A stretch of 64,000 nt of DNA from Mycolicibacterium psychrotolerans (GTDB taxonomy: Bacteria; Actinomycetota; Actinomycetes; Mycobacteriales; Mycobacteriaceae), in assembly GCF_010729305.1 (NCBI RefSeq), contig NZ_AP022574.1, positions 3,534,001 through 3,598,000 on the forward strand, in the 5' to 3' direction. Shown here piece after piece: positions 9,107 to 19,580 of the stretch. How positions within the stretch are numbered: position 1 is the stretch's first letter; each line of letters opens with the position of its first letter. Both the position numbers and the translations under genes were made by a program. The notes under the pieces were generated by a model. The model was not told the DNA's origin. It worked only from the letters and a program-made list of their open reading frames with translations, and did no database searches.

Positions 9107-9865
9107 GTGGGCGTGGCAGAACGCATCACCTTCCCCAGCAGCAGCGGCCCGTCGCTGGCCGGACTGGTCGACGTGCCGCAGGGCGAGATCCGCGGCTGGG
9201 GCGTTTTCGCGCACGGCTTCACGCTGGGTAAGGACTGCCCCGCCGCGAACCGGATGTGCAAGCAGTTGGCCGCAGAGGGCATCGGCATGCTGCGGTTCGA
9301 CAACCTCGGCCTCGGGCATTCGGAGGGGGACTGGGGCGACGGGTCGTTCTCCCACAAGGTCGCCGACACAGTGGGGGCCGTCGCTTTCATGAACGACTCG
9401 GGCCGCGAGGTGCGTCTGCTCGTCGGGCATTCGTTCGGGGGCGCCGCCGCGATCGCCGCCGCCCATGACTGCCCGACGGTGACCGCGGTGGCCAGCGTCG
9501 CGGCGCCTTTCCAGCCGGCGCACGTGGAGAAGAACTATGACGCCCTGGTCAGCCGGATCGAATCCGACGGCGAGGCACCGTTTCTGATCGGCGGCAAGGC
9601 GCTCACCCTGCGCCGGCATTTCATCGAGGACGTCCGCAACGCCGACCTGCGCGAGCGCATCAAGACGCTGCGGCGGGCGCTGCTGGTCATGCACTCGCCC
9701 ACGGACAACACCGTCGGGATCGCCAACGCCAGCGACATCTTCCGCGCCGCCCGGCATCCCCGCAGCTTCGTCTCCCTGGAGGGGGCCGACCATCTGCTGA
9801 CCGAGAAGAACCAGGCGGCCCGGGCCGCGCGCATCGTCAGCGCGTGGGCCGACCCCTACCTGTAG
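9107..9865 (+). CDS. Alpha/beta hydrolase
   Basis: 252 residues (a GTG two codons downstream is an alternative start). The oxyanion segment FAHGFTLGKDCPAANRM, nucleophile elbow GHSFGGAAA, acid in HSPTDNTVG and histidine in EGADHLL form a complete triad. Similar hydrolases are sometimes fused to an OsmC domain; here the protein stands alone and ends at the hydrolase. A strong hairpin follows the stop. Confidence 0.83.
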   Translation: MGVAERITFPSSSGPSLAGLVDVPQGEIRGWGVFAHGFTLGKDCPAANRMCKQLAAEGIGMLRFDNLGLGHSEGDWGDGSFSHKVADTVGAVAFMNDSGREVRLLVGHSFGGAAAIAAAHDCPTVTAVASVAAPFQPAHVEKNYDALVSRIESDGEAPFLIGGKALTLRRHFIEDVRNADLRERIKTLRRALLVMHSPTDNTVGIANASDIFRAARHPRSFVSLEGADHLLTEKNQAARAARIVSAWADPYL

Positions 9866-9874
9866 AGCGCAGCA

Positions 9875-9911
9875 GTGGGCGGGGCCGCGAGCGTCCGCGG
9901 AGCCCGCCCAC
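9875..9911 (+). terminator. Stem-loop terminator after the alpha/beta hydrolase
   Basis: Arms GTGGGCGGG and CCCGCCCAC pair perfectly, with an inner CCGCG/CGCGG stem. It starts 10 bases after the stop codon. Confidence 0.65.
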
Positions 9912-9981
9912 CGTCACGATGTCAGTCCTGCGAACCGCCGGACCCGGGCGACGGAATTCATCGCGATTAGGCTGGACGACC

Positions 9982-10415
9982 GTGCGTATCGTCGCGATCC
10001 ATCTGGCCCCGGGCGACGCATCCCGACGCGTTCGGTCGACTCGGTCGTCGCCGAAGAGGGCAAGGGACTGGTCGGCGACCGCTACCACGGCACCCGGCAC
10101 CGCCACGTCACCCTGCAGTCGCGCGAAGCGCTCGACGCCGCGGCGGCGCAGCTGGGCCGCCCCGTCGACCCTGGTGCGACGCGCCGCAACATCACCGTCG
10201 ACGCCGGCGAGATCCCGACGAAACCCGGCACGAGGATCCGCATCGCCGACGTGGACCTGGAGGTGGTGCGGTTGTCGGCACCGTGCCGTCTGCTCGACGA
10301 CTGGATCGGACCCGGCGCCGCCGCGGCGCTCAGCCGGCGCGGTGGCTCGGTGTGCCGGGTGCTGAGCAGCGGCACCCTGCAGGTCGGCGACGACGTCGTC
10401 TGCTCGCAGAACTGA
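9982..10415 (+). pseudogene. MOSC-domain protein with a one-base frameshift
   Basis: A GTG at 9982 opens VRIVAIHLAPG, the normal start of a short MOSC protein. The continuation RIPTRSVDSVVAEEGKGLVGDRYHG and onward to SAPCRLLDDW and DDVVCSQN stop (10413-10415) is in the -1 frame. Adding one C in the run CCCGGGCGACG near 10009-10017 restores a single 144-residue reading frame (APGRRIPTRS). MOSC domains carry sulphur on a conserved Cys, visible here as SAPC. There is no in-frame start in the second frame, so as read the gene is broken. A homopolymer/GC-rich sequencing error is equally possible. Confidence 0.75.
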
Positions 10416-10421
10416 CGCCGG

Positions 10422-10928
10422 TCAGCTGCCGTCGCCGCCGGCCTCGGCGGGCAACGGTGGCGGCAACGGCGTCGTCGGGGTCGCCGAGCTGGTCGGGCCC
10501 GCGCCCGGAGAGCTCGTGGTTCCCGGCCGCTGGAAGTCCAGCATCGGTTCGTCGCGGATCACCTTCTCCCCCGCGCTGATCACCAGCGCGTCGGAGGTGA
10601 CCATGTACTCGATGCCGTCCCGCGACGCGGTGAAGGCGCCGTCGGCCGACTGGGACGCTGCGGCGATCAACCTCGCCCCGTCCCGAACGCGCACCCCGCG
10701 GTATTCCAGATCCCCGTCGGAGAGCTTGCAGATCGCCACCCGGGATCCGGCGGTGCTGCCGAAGACGACCGCCGTCGCCGGCGCCGCGCACCGGGCGGTC
10801 GAGTCGATGTATCCGCGGCTGTCCGACGGCGGCGCCGAGACTGCCGGCGGCGCCACCGCGAGCAGCGCCACGGCCGAGGCGGCCGTCGCCAGGACGGTGC
10901 GGACGAGGATGGTGCGGTGCGAAGACAT
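10422..10928 (-). CDS. Secreted protein of unknown function
   Basis: 168 residues with a signal peptide (ILVRTVLATAASAVALLAVAPPAVSA). The mature part holds two cysteines (ARCAAPATAVVF, AICKL) that could pair, and the C-terminal 35 residues are Ser/Thr/Pro-rich and low complexity. The gene is convergent with the MOSC gene and divergent from the DUF218 gene. No family recognised. Confidence 0.7.
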   Translation of the reverse strand: MSSHRTILVRTVLATAASAVALLAVAPPAVSAPPSDSRGYIDSTARCAAPATAVVFGSTAGSRVAICKLSDGDLEYRGVRVRDGARLIAAASQSADGAFTASRDGIEYMVTSDALVISAGEKVIRDEPMLDFQRPGTTSSPGAGPTSSATPTTPLPPPLPAEAGGDGS

Positions 10929-11042
10929 CACTGTCCACCAGACCACGTCGGGACAGAACTTGCGAACGGCCCCGGCCGATTTTCGCGCATCGTTGGGCCA
11001 TCGAGACCGGACCGTAATGAACGGCCTCCCGTCGGCGATGAC

Positions 11043-11633
11043 ATGATCGTGACCTTCTCCGGCGCCGCGGCGCGGTGCGGCGCGCTGCTGCTGGCCGTCG
11101 CGGCAGCCTTCGCCCTGCTGCTCGGAGCCGGCCCCGCACTGGCCGCCCCGCCTCTGGTGGCCAAGGACTTCTCCAAGCCGGCGATCGTGATCCTCGGCTA
11201 CGGGCTCAAGGACAACGGGACGATGCGGCCCATCCTGTACACCCGCGTCCTCACGGGTCTGGCGGTGGCGCAGATGTTTCCGCAGTCGCCGATCATCGTG
11301 ACCGGCGGCAATCCCCGCAACGGCCGGACCGAGGCGGGCGAGATGCGCAAGACGCTGCGCGTACTGGGTTTCCCTGACGACCGGATCCTCGTCGAGGACC
11401 GGGCCAACAGCACCGTGCAGAACGCACGATTCTCGGTGCCGCTGGCCGAGGCCGCCGACACCTCGGGCATCATCCTGGTGACCTCGTCGTCGCATCAGGA
11501 CCGCGCCGACGGCAACTTCGCCGATGCCGGCGGCAACGTGCTTGCGACGGTGAGCTTTCCGGACGGGAACCCGTCGATCAACATCGCCCAGTTCGTCAGG
11601 GACGTGCTGAGCCCGTTCGTGGCGATCACCTGA
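11043..11633 (+). CDS. Exported YdcF/DUF218 family protein
   Basis: 196 residues with a signal peptide (residues 1-34). AIVILGYGLKDNG, PIIVTGGNPRNGRTEAGEMRKTL, VEDRANSTVQNARFS and IILVTSSSHQDRA are the DUF218 signatures (ElyC/SanA/YdcF). Family members affect envelope carrier-lipid metabolism or vancomycin tolerance in other bacteria. An export signal fits an envelope role; the exact reaction is unknown. The 3' end overlaps the convergent AMP-ligase gene by 8 bases. Confidence 0.8.
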   Translation: MIVTFSGAAARCGALLLAVAAAFALLLGAGPALAAPPLVAKDFSKPAIVILGYGLKDNGTMRPILYTRVLTGLAVAQMFPQSPIIVTGGNPRNGRTEAGEMRKTLRVLGFPDDRILVEDRANSTVQNARFSVPLAEAADTSGIILVTSSSHQDRADGNFADAGGNVLATVSFPDGNPSINIAQFVRDVLSPFVAIT

Positions 11634-13473
11634 GGGCTCGAGATCCGTCGAACTCGCCGTCCAGATACGCCGCGCGGCAGGCGCGGCGCGCCAGCTTGCC
11701 ACTGGTCGTCCGCGGGATCGCGCCGGCGGGCACGATCCGCACATCGGCCACCGGAGCCTGATGGCGTTCGTGCACAGCGGCTTTGATGGACGCCACCGCG
11801 CCGGCGGGATCTGTGCGCGCCGTGCCCGCGGCACGCTCGGCGACGATCACGAGGCGATCCTGCCCGCCGGCCTGCACCGCGAACGCTGCGACGTATCCGC
11901 GCCGCACGATCGGTGACGCTTCGGACGCGGTGGCTTCGAGGTCGTGCGGGAAGTAGCGCCGGCCGCCGAGGATCACCACGTCGGCGATCCGGCCGGCGAT
12001 GTAGAGCTCGCCGTCCAGATAGAACCCGAGATCGCCGGTGCGCAGCCAGGTTCGGGCCGGATCCGCGCCGACGGCGTGGCTGCCGTCGGCCAAGGTGCCC
12101 GCCAGGCGCGCACAGAACGTCCGCTGCGACTCCTCGGGCCGGTGCCAGTAGCCGCGGGCGATGTTGTCGCCCTGCAGCCACGGCTCGCCGACTCGCCCGT
12201 CGGGGAGCTCGCGGCCGGTGTCCGGATCGACGATCACGCAGGACAGGCTGCGCGCGACCTGTCCGCACGACACGTGCGCGGCCGCGAGGTCGTGGTCGGG
12301 CCGGACGCGCACGGCCGTGCCGCGGGCCAGCTCCTCGCGGTCGACGTACAGGGCCTGCGCCTGAGCGGCGGGGGCGATCGTCGCGACGAGGAGCGTCGCC
12401 TCGGCGATGCCGTAGGACGGCTTGAAGGCGGTGCGCGGTAGGCCGAACGGTGCGAAGGCCGCGTCGAACGCGGCGATCGCGTCGATGCTGACCGGCTCGG
12501 ATCCGATGATCAGCACCACGTTGGCCAGGTCGATCCCGGAGTCGGCGCCGGGCACGCCCCGTGCCGCTGCCCACTCGTAGGCGAAGTTGGGCGCCGCGGT
12601 GACCACGCGCCCGGTCGCCGACCCCGCCGACAACGCCTCGATCCAGCGCAGCGGCCTGCGGACGAACGCGGTCGGCGACATCAGCGTCGAGTGGCCGCCG
12701 TAGACCGCCGGGAAGCCGATCATCGACAGACCCATGTCGTGATAGAGCGGCAACCAGCTGACCCCGTGGGTGTTCCGGTCGAGCAGGTCGATGGACAGGA
12801 TCATCTGCACCAGGTTCGTGCCCACGGCGCGGTGGGTGATCTCGACGCCGGCGGGAGGCCGCGTCGCCCCGCCCGTGTACTGCAGATGCGAGACGTCTTC
12901 GACGTCGATCGCCGTCGGCACGAAGCCCGTCGCCGCCGCGTCGGGCACCTCGTCGATCGTGATGATCTCGGGCCGTGGCACCCCGGTCAGCTGGTCGAGG
13001 AATGCCTCGACTCCGGCGCGGGCGGCCGAGGTGGTCAGCACCGCGGCAGGCCGCGAATCGCGCAGCGCGACGTCGAGACGTTCGGCGTGCCCGGGCAATT
13101 CGGGGGCGAACAGCGGCACCGCCACCGCGCCGGCCTTGATCGCGCCGAAGAAACCCGCGATGTAGTCGAGGCCCTGGGGCGCGAGCACCGCGACCCGCTC
13201 CCCCCGCGCGGCCGCCTTCTGGACGCGCGCCCCCACGGCAGCCATCCGCACCCCCAGCTCGGTCCAGGTGATCTCCGAGGTCTGGGTCCCCGCGCCGGAG
13301 AAGTCGAGGTAGCGGTAGGCGACCTCGTCACCGACGTGGGCGATGTTGCGGTCGATCAGCGAGATGAACGTGATGTCGTCGGGCAGGTCGATCCCGCCGT
13401 CGGCATCGAGGCAGTCCTCGACCTGCAGCAGTCCGTCGCTGATCGGGATCGACCTGCCCGTACGGCGATTCAT
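11626..13473 (-). CDS. Fatty-acyl-AMP ligase (FadD32-type FAAL)
   Basis: 615 residues, the length of mycobacterial FAALs. These activate fatty acids as acyl-adenylates for loading onto polyketide synthases. Landmarks: LAPQGLDYIAGFFGAIKAGAVAVPLF, the P-loop LQYTGGATRPPAGVEITH, SWLPLYHDMGL, PSYGIAEATL, LRTGDLGF and C-terminal RTTSGKLARRACR with the adenylation lysine. The P-loop normally reads YTSGSTR; here both serines are replaced (G and A), which could affect ATP binding. No polyketide synthase gene is next to it, unlike fadD32 or fadD26/28. Convergent with the DUF218 gene. Confidence 0.85.
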   Translation of the reverse strand: MNRRTGRSIPISDGLLQVEDCLDADGGIDLPDDITFISLIDRNIAHVGDEVAYRYLDFSGAGTQTSEITWTELGVRMAAVGARVQKAAARGERVAVLAPQGLDYIAGFFGAIKAGAVAVPLFAPELPGHAERLDVALRDSRPAAVLTTSAARAGVEAFLDQLTGVPRPEIITIDEVPDAAATGFVPTAIDVEDVSHLQYTGGATRPPAGVEITHRAVGTNLVQMILSIDLLDRNTHGVSWLPLYHDMGLSMIGFPAVYGGHSTLMSPTAFVRRPLRWIEALSAGSATGRVVTAAPNFAYEWAAARGVPGADSGIDLANVVLIIGSEPVSIDAIAAFDAAFAPFGLPRTAFKPSYGIAEATLLVATIAPAAQAQALYVDREELARGTAVRVRPDHDLAAAHVSCGQVARSLSCVIVDPDTGRELPDGRVGEPWLQGDNIARGYWHRPEESQRTFCARLAGTLADGSHAVGADPARTWLRTGDLGFYLDGELYIAGRIADVVILGGRRYFPHDLEATASEASPIVRRGYVAAFAVQAGGQDRLVIVAERAAGTARTDPAGAVASIKAAVHERHQAPVADVRIVPAGAIPRTTSGKLARRACRAAYLDGEFDGSRALR

Positions 13474-13539
13474 GCCCGCAGTCTAGGTGTCGAGGTCCCG
13501 GTGCAGTGACGTGTCCGAATCGCCAAGGCGCGCAACCGG

Positions 13540-14163
13540 TCAGGCGATGATGCGCACCAGGTACGGCGTCATGTCCTTGGTCCGCACGTCGGAGAGCGCG
13601 ACCCCGGAGTCGGTGGTCTCGACCATCTTTCCGTTACCGATGAACAGTGCGACGCTCTGCGTCCCCTCCGGGCCGTAGAACAGCAGGTCACCGGGAAGCG
13701 CGAGCGACGGCATGACCTTCTGGCCCACCTTGTACATCTCGCCCGAGGACCTCGGCAGCTTCACGCCCACTCCGGCGTACGAGTAGACCATCAGCCCGGA
13801 TGCGTCGAAGCCGACGACCTCCACGCGCGGGGCCGGCGTCGGCGCCGGGACCGCGGCGGGCAGGTTGAGCCCCGGCGTCGTCAGATCCAGCGCCGACGCG
13901 TCGAGCTCGGCCTGATCGGGCTGATCGGGCTGAGCCGGGTCGGCGGACGTGGGTGCCGCCGCCGTGCCCTTGCTCGGTCCCGAGGCGCCGCCGCCGCCGT
14001 AGGCGAACGGGACGCCGCGCTGCGAGAGCGCGCGGGCGATGACGATCTCGACCGCCTTCTGGTTCGTCGCCGATCGCGTGGGCTGAGCCGCCGCCAGACC
14101 CGGCGTCGTCACCAGCAGGGCGAGACCGAGCACGAGGACTACGAACACACGGACGCGTGTCAT
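13540..14163 (-). CDS. RipD-like NlpC/P60 protein lacking catalytic Cys and His
   Basis: 207 residues from ATG 14163 (GGAAG upstream). Signal peptide to about residue 26. The NlpC/P60 core carries GFDASGLMVYSYAGVGVKLPRSSG where active enzymes have DCSG (Cys to Ala121), and TQSVALFIGNGKMVE where active enzymes have a His (Ser170). This matches M. tuberculosis RipD (Rv1566c, from memory), a peptidoglycan-binding but non-hydrolytic paralogue of RipA. A Pro/Asp-rich insert of about 50 residues (58-112) lies inside the domain. It probably binds cell-wall peptidoglycan. Confidence 0.8.
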   Translation of the reverse strand: MTRVRVFVVLVLGLALLVTTPGLAAAQPTRSATNQKAVEIVIARALSQRGVPFAYGGGGASGPSKGTAAAPTSADPAQPDQPDQAELDASALDLTTPGLNLPAAVPAPTPAPRVEVVGFDASGLMVYSYAGVGVKLPRSSGEMYKVGQKVMPSLALPGDLLFYGPEGTQSVALFIGNGKMVETTDSGVALSDVRTKDMTPYLVRIIA

Positions 14164-14244
14164 GGCACTTCCACCGCTTTCCAGCTGCCAGCACCGCGCG
14201 GGCACTGGACCTCATTGATTAACAACAGTCACTATGACCACTTC

Positions 14245-14265
14245 TACACCACCTGAGCTGGTGTA
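14245..14265. promoter_or_regulatory. Inverted repeat upstream of the RipD-like gene
   Basis: Arms TACACCA and TGGTGTA separated by CCTGAGC, in an AT-richer 197-bp gap between tpx and the RipD-like gene and 82 bp before the latter's start. It could be a regulator site or a weak hairpin; the remainder of the gap shows no gene. Confidence 0.3.
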
Positions 14266-14360
14266 TTGACGTCATCGCAGGACGCTGAACCAAGGAGATG
14301 CGGGACCGGGACCGAACGGTGACCTACGTCGACGCGTCGCCCTCTAGGGTGTGTCGCGCG

Positions 14361-14858
14361 TCACGCCTTCAGTGCGGCAATCGCGGCCTGATAGTCCGGT
14401 TCCTGACCGATCTCGGGCACCAGCTCGGTGTAGGACACCGTGCCGTCCGCCCCGACCACCACGACAGCGCGGGCCAGCAGCCCGGCCATCGGGCCATCGG
14501 TGATCGTGACGCCGTAGTCATCGCCGAAGCTGTCGCGGAACGCCGACGCTGTCGTCACGTGCTCGATTCCGTCTGCACTGCAGAACCGCTTCTGCGCGAA
14601 GGGCAGATCTTTCGACACGCACAGCACGGACACACCCAGTTCGGCGGCGCGCTCGTTGAATGTGCGCACGCTGGACGCACACACCGGGGTGTCGACGGAC
14701 GGGAAGATGTTGAGCAGCAGCGGCTTGCCGCGGAACTGGTCGTCGCCGACCGCACCGAGATCGGTTCCGGTCAGGGAGAAGCCGGGCGCCGGCGAGCCGA
14801 CGGCGGGCAGCTCTCCGACGGTGTTGATCGGATTTCCGCGCAAAGTTATCTGTGCCAT
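14361..14858 (-). CDS. tpx: Thiol peroxidase Tpx
   Basis: 165 residues. Tpx reduces peroxides with electrons from thioredoxin. FPSVDTPVCASSVRTFN holds the peroxidatic Cys60, and QKRFCS the resolving Cys93, exactly spaced as in E. coli and M. tuberculosis Tpx (atypical 2-Cys type); a third Cys80 is also present as in mycobacterial Tpx. The N-terminus MAQITLRGNPINTVGELP is typical; an ATG two codons earlier is possible. It follows the DUF899 gene in the same direction. Confidence 0.95.
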   Translation of the reverse strand: MAQITLRGNPINTVGELPAVGSPAPGFSLTGTDLGAVGDDQFRGKPLLLNIFPSVDTPVCASSVRTFNERAAELGVSVLCVSKDLPFAQKRFCSADGIEHVTTASAFRDSFGDDYGVTITDGPMAGLLARAVVVVGADGTVSYTELVPEIGQEPDYQAAIAALKA

Positions 14859-14900
14859 GCGCACAGTGTGCCAAGCGGCACGGGTTTCGTCGCGTCCGGG

Positions 14901-15596
14901 TCAGGCGCCGTCGGGGTCGCCGTAGGCGCGCGCGATGTCCTCCGACGACGCCCACCCCGAGTACGTCGGCCGCTGCGGCCAGCCCTCGGGCGAATCCTGC
15001 CAGTCCTCCTGGCGGCCCCACGGCAAAATGTCGATCAGCGCGAACGAATGACTGAGCTGTTCGGTCCCCCGGCCGTTGGTGTGCCAGGTGCGGTAAACGG
15101 TATCGCCGTCGCGCAGGAACACGTTGACGGCGAAGCCCTCACCGGGTGCGGCGTCGACGTCGGCGGCGAACGGACTCTGCGACGACGAATACCACTCCAT
15201 CGCGTTGCCCACCCGGCGCTTGTAGGCCAGTGCCTCCTCGATGGGCCCCGACGTGACGATCACGAACCGGGCGTCGTAGTTGTCCAGGAACCCCAACCTG
15301 GTGAACTGGGACGTGTAGCCGGTACAGCCGCCGCACTGCCAGGTCTCGCCGTCGCTCCACATGTGGTTGTAGACGATCAGCTGCGATCGGCCCTGGAAGA
15401 TGTCGGCGAGCCGGACCGGGCCGTCGGCGCCGATCAGCGTGTAGTCCGGCATCTCGACCATCGGCAGGCGGCGTCGCTGCGCGGCGATCGCGTCGAGTTC
15501 ACGGGTGGCGGCCTTCTCTCGGGCCCTCAGCTCCTCGAGTCGGCCGCGCCAGGCTGCGGCGTCGACGACGGGCGGAAGGGCGGTCGTTTCGATCAT
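14901..15596 (-). CDS. DUF899 thioredoxin-fold protein
   Basis: 231 residues. The start with a helical coiled segment (LEELRAREKAATRELDAIAAQRRRLP), IVYNHMWSD, and the CxxC-like QCGGCTGYTSQF match the DUF899 family, which has a thioredoxin-like fold and is often annotated as a dithiol-disulphide isomerase without proof. RTWHTNGRGTEQLSHSFALIDILPWGRQE is the conserved C-terminal block. Its position directly before tpx (42 bases) suggests a shared transcript and a redox link. Confidence 0.8.
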   Translation of the reverse strand: MIETTALPPVVDAAAWRGRLEELRAREKAATRELDAIAAQRRRLPMVEMPDYTLIGADGPVRLADIFQGRSQLIVYNHMWSDGETWQCGGCTGYTSQFTRLGFLDNYDARFVIVTSGPIEEALAYKRRVGNAMEWYSSSQSPFAADVDAAPGEGFAVNVFLRDGDTVYRTWHTNGRGTEQLSHSFALIDILPWGRQEDWQDSPEGWPQRPTYSGWASSEDIARAYGDPDGA

Positions 15597-15682
15597 CGGG
15601 TCATCCTGTCAGCGGTGTCACAGTGGGTCACCGGGATTGACCGGCCCCGCGCCGAGAACTCATCGCTGACAGGATGGCGAGC

Positions 15683-16420
15683 ATGACATCGAGCTCGGAA
15701 GCGCCGCCCCGCATCGGATCCGGGCGGCCGGAATCCTGGACGACGCGGCTGTGGGCCGACATCGACGGAATCTTCGGCGCGATCACCGCGCACCCGTTCC
15801 TCACCGGGCTCACGGACGGCACGCTCGACGCCGACGCCTTCATCCACTACGTGGCCCAGGACGTGCACTATCTGCGCGCCTATGCCCGCGCGCTGGCCGT
15901 GGTCGGCGCCAAGGCCCCGACGCTGGCCGACACCGCGCTGTTCGCCCGGCACGCCGCCGAGGTGTTCGACGTCGAGCTGGAGCTGCACGGTGAGCTGTTG
16001 CCCGCATTGGGGCTCTCCCCCGGGGCGGTCGACCGGGTTCCCGTCGCCCCGACCACGCAGGCCTACAACAGCTATCTGATCGCCACGGTGTACGACGGCG
16101 GATTCGCCGACGGGCTCGCCGCGGTGCTGCCGTGCTACTGGATCTACGCCGAGGTCGGTGCCGAACTGGCGCACCGGGGTTCGCCGGACGCGCGCTACCA
16201 GCGTTGGATCGACAGCTACGGCGGTGACGAGTTCGCCGCGACCGTCACCGACGTGCTCGACCTCGCCGACCGCGTTGGGCCGACGCTGACCGCGTCCGAC
16301 GAAGCCGCCGCCCGCGCCCACTTCGTCACCACCGCCCGCTACGAGTGGATGTTCTTCGACGCCGCACACCGCCGCGAGGCGTGGCCGGCGCCGACCACGG
16401 GCGCATCCGCCGCGCAGTGA
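15683..16420 (+). CDS. tenA: TenA family thiaminase II / aminopyrimidine aminohydrolase
   Basis: 245 residues. TenA hydrolyses the amino group of aminopyrimidine released from damaged thiamine. HYVAQDVHYLRAYARAL and LPCYWIYAEVG carry the family's active-site residues, with Cys151 as nucleophile and Glu157. An ATG three codons upstream is an alternative start. The gene sits 46 bases before the uracil-catabolism genes and on the same strand. That neighbourhood raises the possibility of a role in pyrimidine handling rather than thiamine salvage; no thiamine gene is nearby. Confidence 0.82.
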   Translation: MTSSSEAPPRIGSGRPESWTTRLWADIDGIFGAITAHPFLTGLTDGTLDADAFIHYVAQDVHYLRAYARALAVVGAKAPTLADTALFARHAAEVFDVELELHGELLPALGLSPGAVDRVPVAPTTQAYNSYLIATVYDGGFADGLAAVLPCYWIYAEVGAELAHRGSPDARYQRWIDSYGGDEFAATVTDVLDLADRVGPTLTASDEAAARAHFVTTARYEWMFFDAAHRREAWPAPTTGASAAQ

Positions 16421-16466
16421 CTAAGCTGGCGCCTCTCCTTACGACCCACCCCAGCGAAGGAGACCG

Positions 16467-17698
<1,232 letters not shown>

Positions 17699-17702
<4 letters not shown>

Positions 17703-18913
17703 CCGTGCCCGCCGAGGCCGCCGCGGTGCTGCGCACCACGACCGCGGTGCGGACGCGCTCGGCGCTGCTGCTCGAGCGGGCCCGCGCGGGTGAGTCCCGC
17801 TGGTTCACCGTGGACGACGACGCGCTGCCGGGCGCCGCCGACGACGTCGCCGCGCTCACCCGCACCCGGTTTCCCGACCTCGACATCCCGCCGCACAGCC
17901 GGTGGCGCCACTTCGAGACCGGCGGCGTGGACCGGCGCGCCGACCTCGACGGCCTGCTCGGCGGGGTCGACACCCGTGAGCGTGCCCGCGCGATGATCGA
18001 CCTGACCGTGGTCAGCGTGCTGCTCGACGCCGGCGCCGGCGCCGACTGGGGATACGTGGAGAACGGCGTCCGGTACACCCGCTCGGAAGGTCTCGCGGTC
18101 GCCAGCTGGCACGGCTTCCTCGCCGGCACGTTCTCCAGCGACCCCGACCGGCCGCTGCGGGTGGACGCGGCAGCGCTGCGGGCACTGACCGTCGACCGCC
18201 TGGCGGCGGCCCTGCAAGTGAACGCGACCAATCCGCTGGTGGGCCTGGACGGTCGGGTGCAGCTGCTGCGCCGCCTGGGCGATGCGCTGGCCGACCAGCC
18301 CGAGGTGTTCGGCCAGGCAGGCCGCCCCGGCGGACTGTTCGACGCGTCGTCCGCCCCGTCGGGCGTGGTCGACGCGCATGACCTGCTGGTGGCGCTGCTG
18401 ATCTCGATGTCCCGAATCTGGCCGTCGCGCAACATGATCGGTGACGTGCCGCTGGGTGACTGCTGGCGCCACGATGCCGTCGGCGGGCCGGGGCTGACTG
18501 CCGGCTGGCTGCCGTTCCACAAGCTGTCGCAGTGGCTGACCTACTCGCTGATCGAACCGCTGCGATGGGCCGGGGTGACGGTGACCGGTGTGGAGGCGCT
18601 CACCGGGCTGCCCGAGTACCGCAACGGCGGCCTGCTGCTCGACACCGGGGTGCTGCGCCTGCGGCATCCGGCCGACGCCGAGCATGCGTGGGCCCCGGCC
18701 GACGAACCCGTGGTCGAGTGGCGCGGGCTGACGGTGGCCCTGCTCGACGAGTTGGCGCCGCTGGTTCGTGCCCGGCTCGGAACCGGCGCGGCGCAGCTGC
18801 CGCTGGCGTGCGTGCTCGAAGGCGGCACCTGGGCGGCCGGCCGCGCCGCGGCGCAGCGGCTACGCGGCGGGCTGCCGCCGCTGTCGATCATCAGCGACGG
18901 GACGGTGTTCTAG
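17699..18913 (+). CDS. urc4: DUF1688 protein of uracil catabolism (URC4)
   Basis: 404 residues. IDLTVVSVLLDAGAGADWGYVENG, RSEGLAVASWHGFLAGTFSSDP, WPSRNMIGDVPLGDCWRH and WLPFHKLSQWLTYSLIEPL match the DUF1688/URC4 family. URC4 is essential for uracil use in L. kluyveri, but its reaction is not established to my knowledge; genetics place it between uracil ribotide formation and urea release. The start overlaps the URC1 stop by 4 bases, and the stop abuts the ATG of the phosphoribosyltransferase, so all three are translated from one message. Confidence 0.9.
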
Positions 18914-19543
18914 ATGACGCAGGTGCACGTGGTCGACCATCCGCTGGTGCAGCACAAGATCACTCTGATGCGCCGGAAAGACGCCTCCACCAACACCTTT
19001 CGCCGACTGGTGCACGAAGTGTCGGCGCTGATGGCCTACGAGGTGCTTCGCGACATCGGCATGCACGAGATCGCCGTGGACACCCCGATGGAGTCCACCA
19101 CCGGCAATGTGATCGATGGCAAGAAGCTGGTGTTCGTCTCGGTGCTGCGCGCGGGCACCGGGATCCTCGACGGCATGCTCGACGTCGTGCCGTCCGCCCG
19201 CGTCGGCCACATCGGGCTGTACCGGGAACCGAAAACACTTGTCACCGTGGAGTACTACTTCAAGATGCCCGGCGACCTGGCCGAGCGCGACGTGGTGGTG
19301 CTCGACCCGCTGCTGGCCACCGGCAACTCCGCGGTCGCGGCGGTGGAGCGGGTACGCGAGTGCAACCCCAAGTCGGTGAAGTTCGTGTGCCTGGTGACGT
19401 GCCCGGAAGGCATCGCGGCGATGACGCAGGCGCACCCCGATGTGCCGATCTACACGGCGGCCGTCGACCGGCAACTCGACGGCAACGGCTACATCCTGCC
19501 CGGCCTCGGCGACGTCGGCGATCGCATCTTCGGCACCAAGTAG
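18914..19543 (+). CDS. upp: Uracil phosphoribosyltransferase (URC6 role)
   Basis: 209 residues. It converts uracil and PRPP to [17 protein letters not shown] and the PRPP loop [17 protein letters not shown] are diagnostic, and the uracil-binding end [21 protein letters not shown] is intact. UPRT normally serves salvage, but in URC clusters (URC6) it supplies the activated substrate for ring opening. The ATG directly follows the URC4 TAG with no intergenic base. Confidence 0.95.
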   Translation: MTQVHVVDHPLVQHKITLMRRKDASTNTFRRLVHEVSALMAYEVLRDIGMHEIAVDTPMESTTGNVIDGKKLVFVSVLRAGTGILDGMLDVVPSARVGHIGLYREPKTLVTVEYYFKMPGDLAERDVVVLDPLLATGNSAVAAVERVRECNPKSVKFVCLVTCPEGIAAMTQAHPDVPIYTAAVDRQLDGNGYILPGLGDVGDRIFGTK

Positions 19544-19580
19544 CCTCGCCGAGGGCACCCCGCGATCTAGGCTTCGAGTC

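Noticed and set aside
7733..9793. A 686-residue minus-strand frame across the hydrolase and luciferase-like genes
   Set aside because: It is a shadow of three well-supported genes, with no recognisable domain and shadow-type composition.
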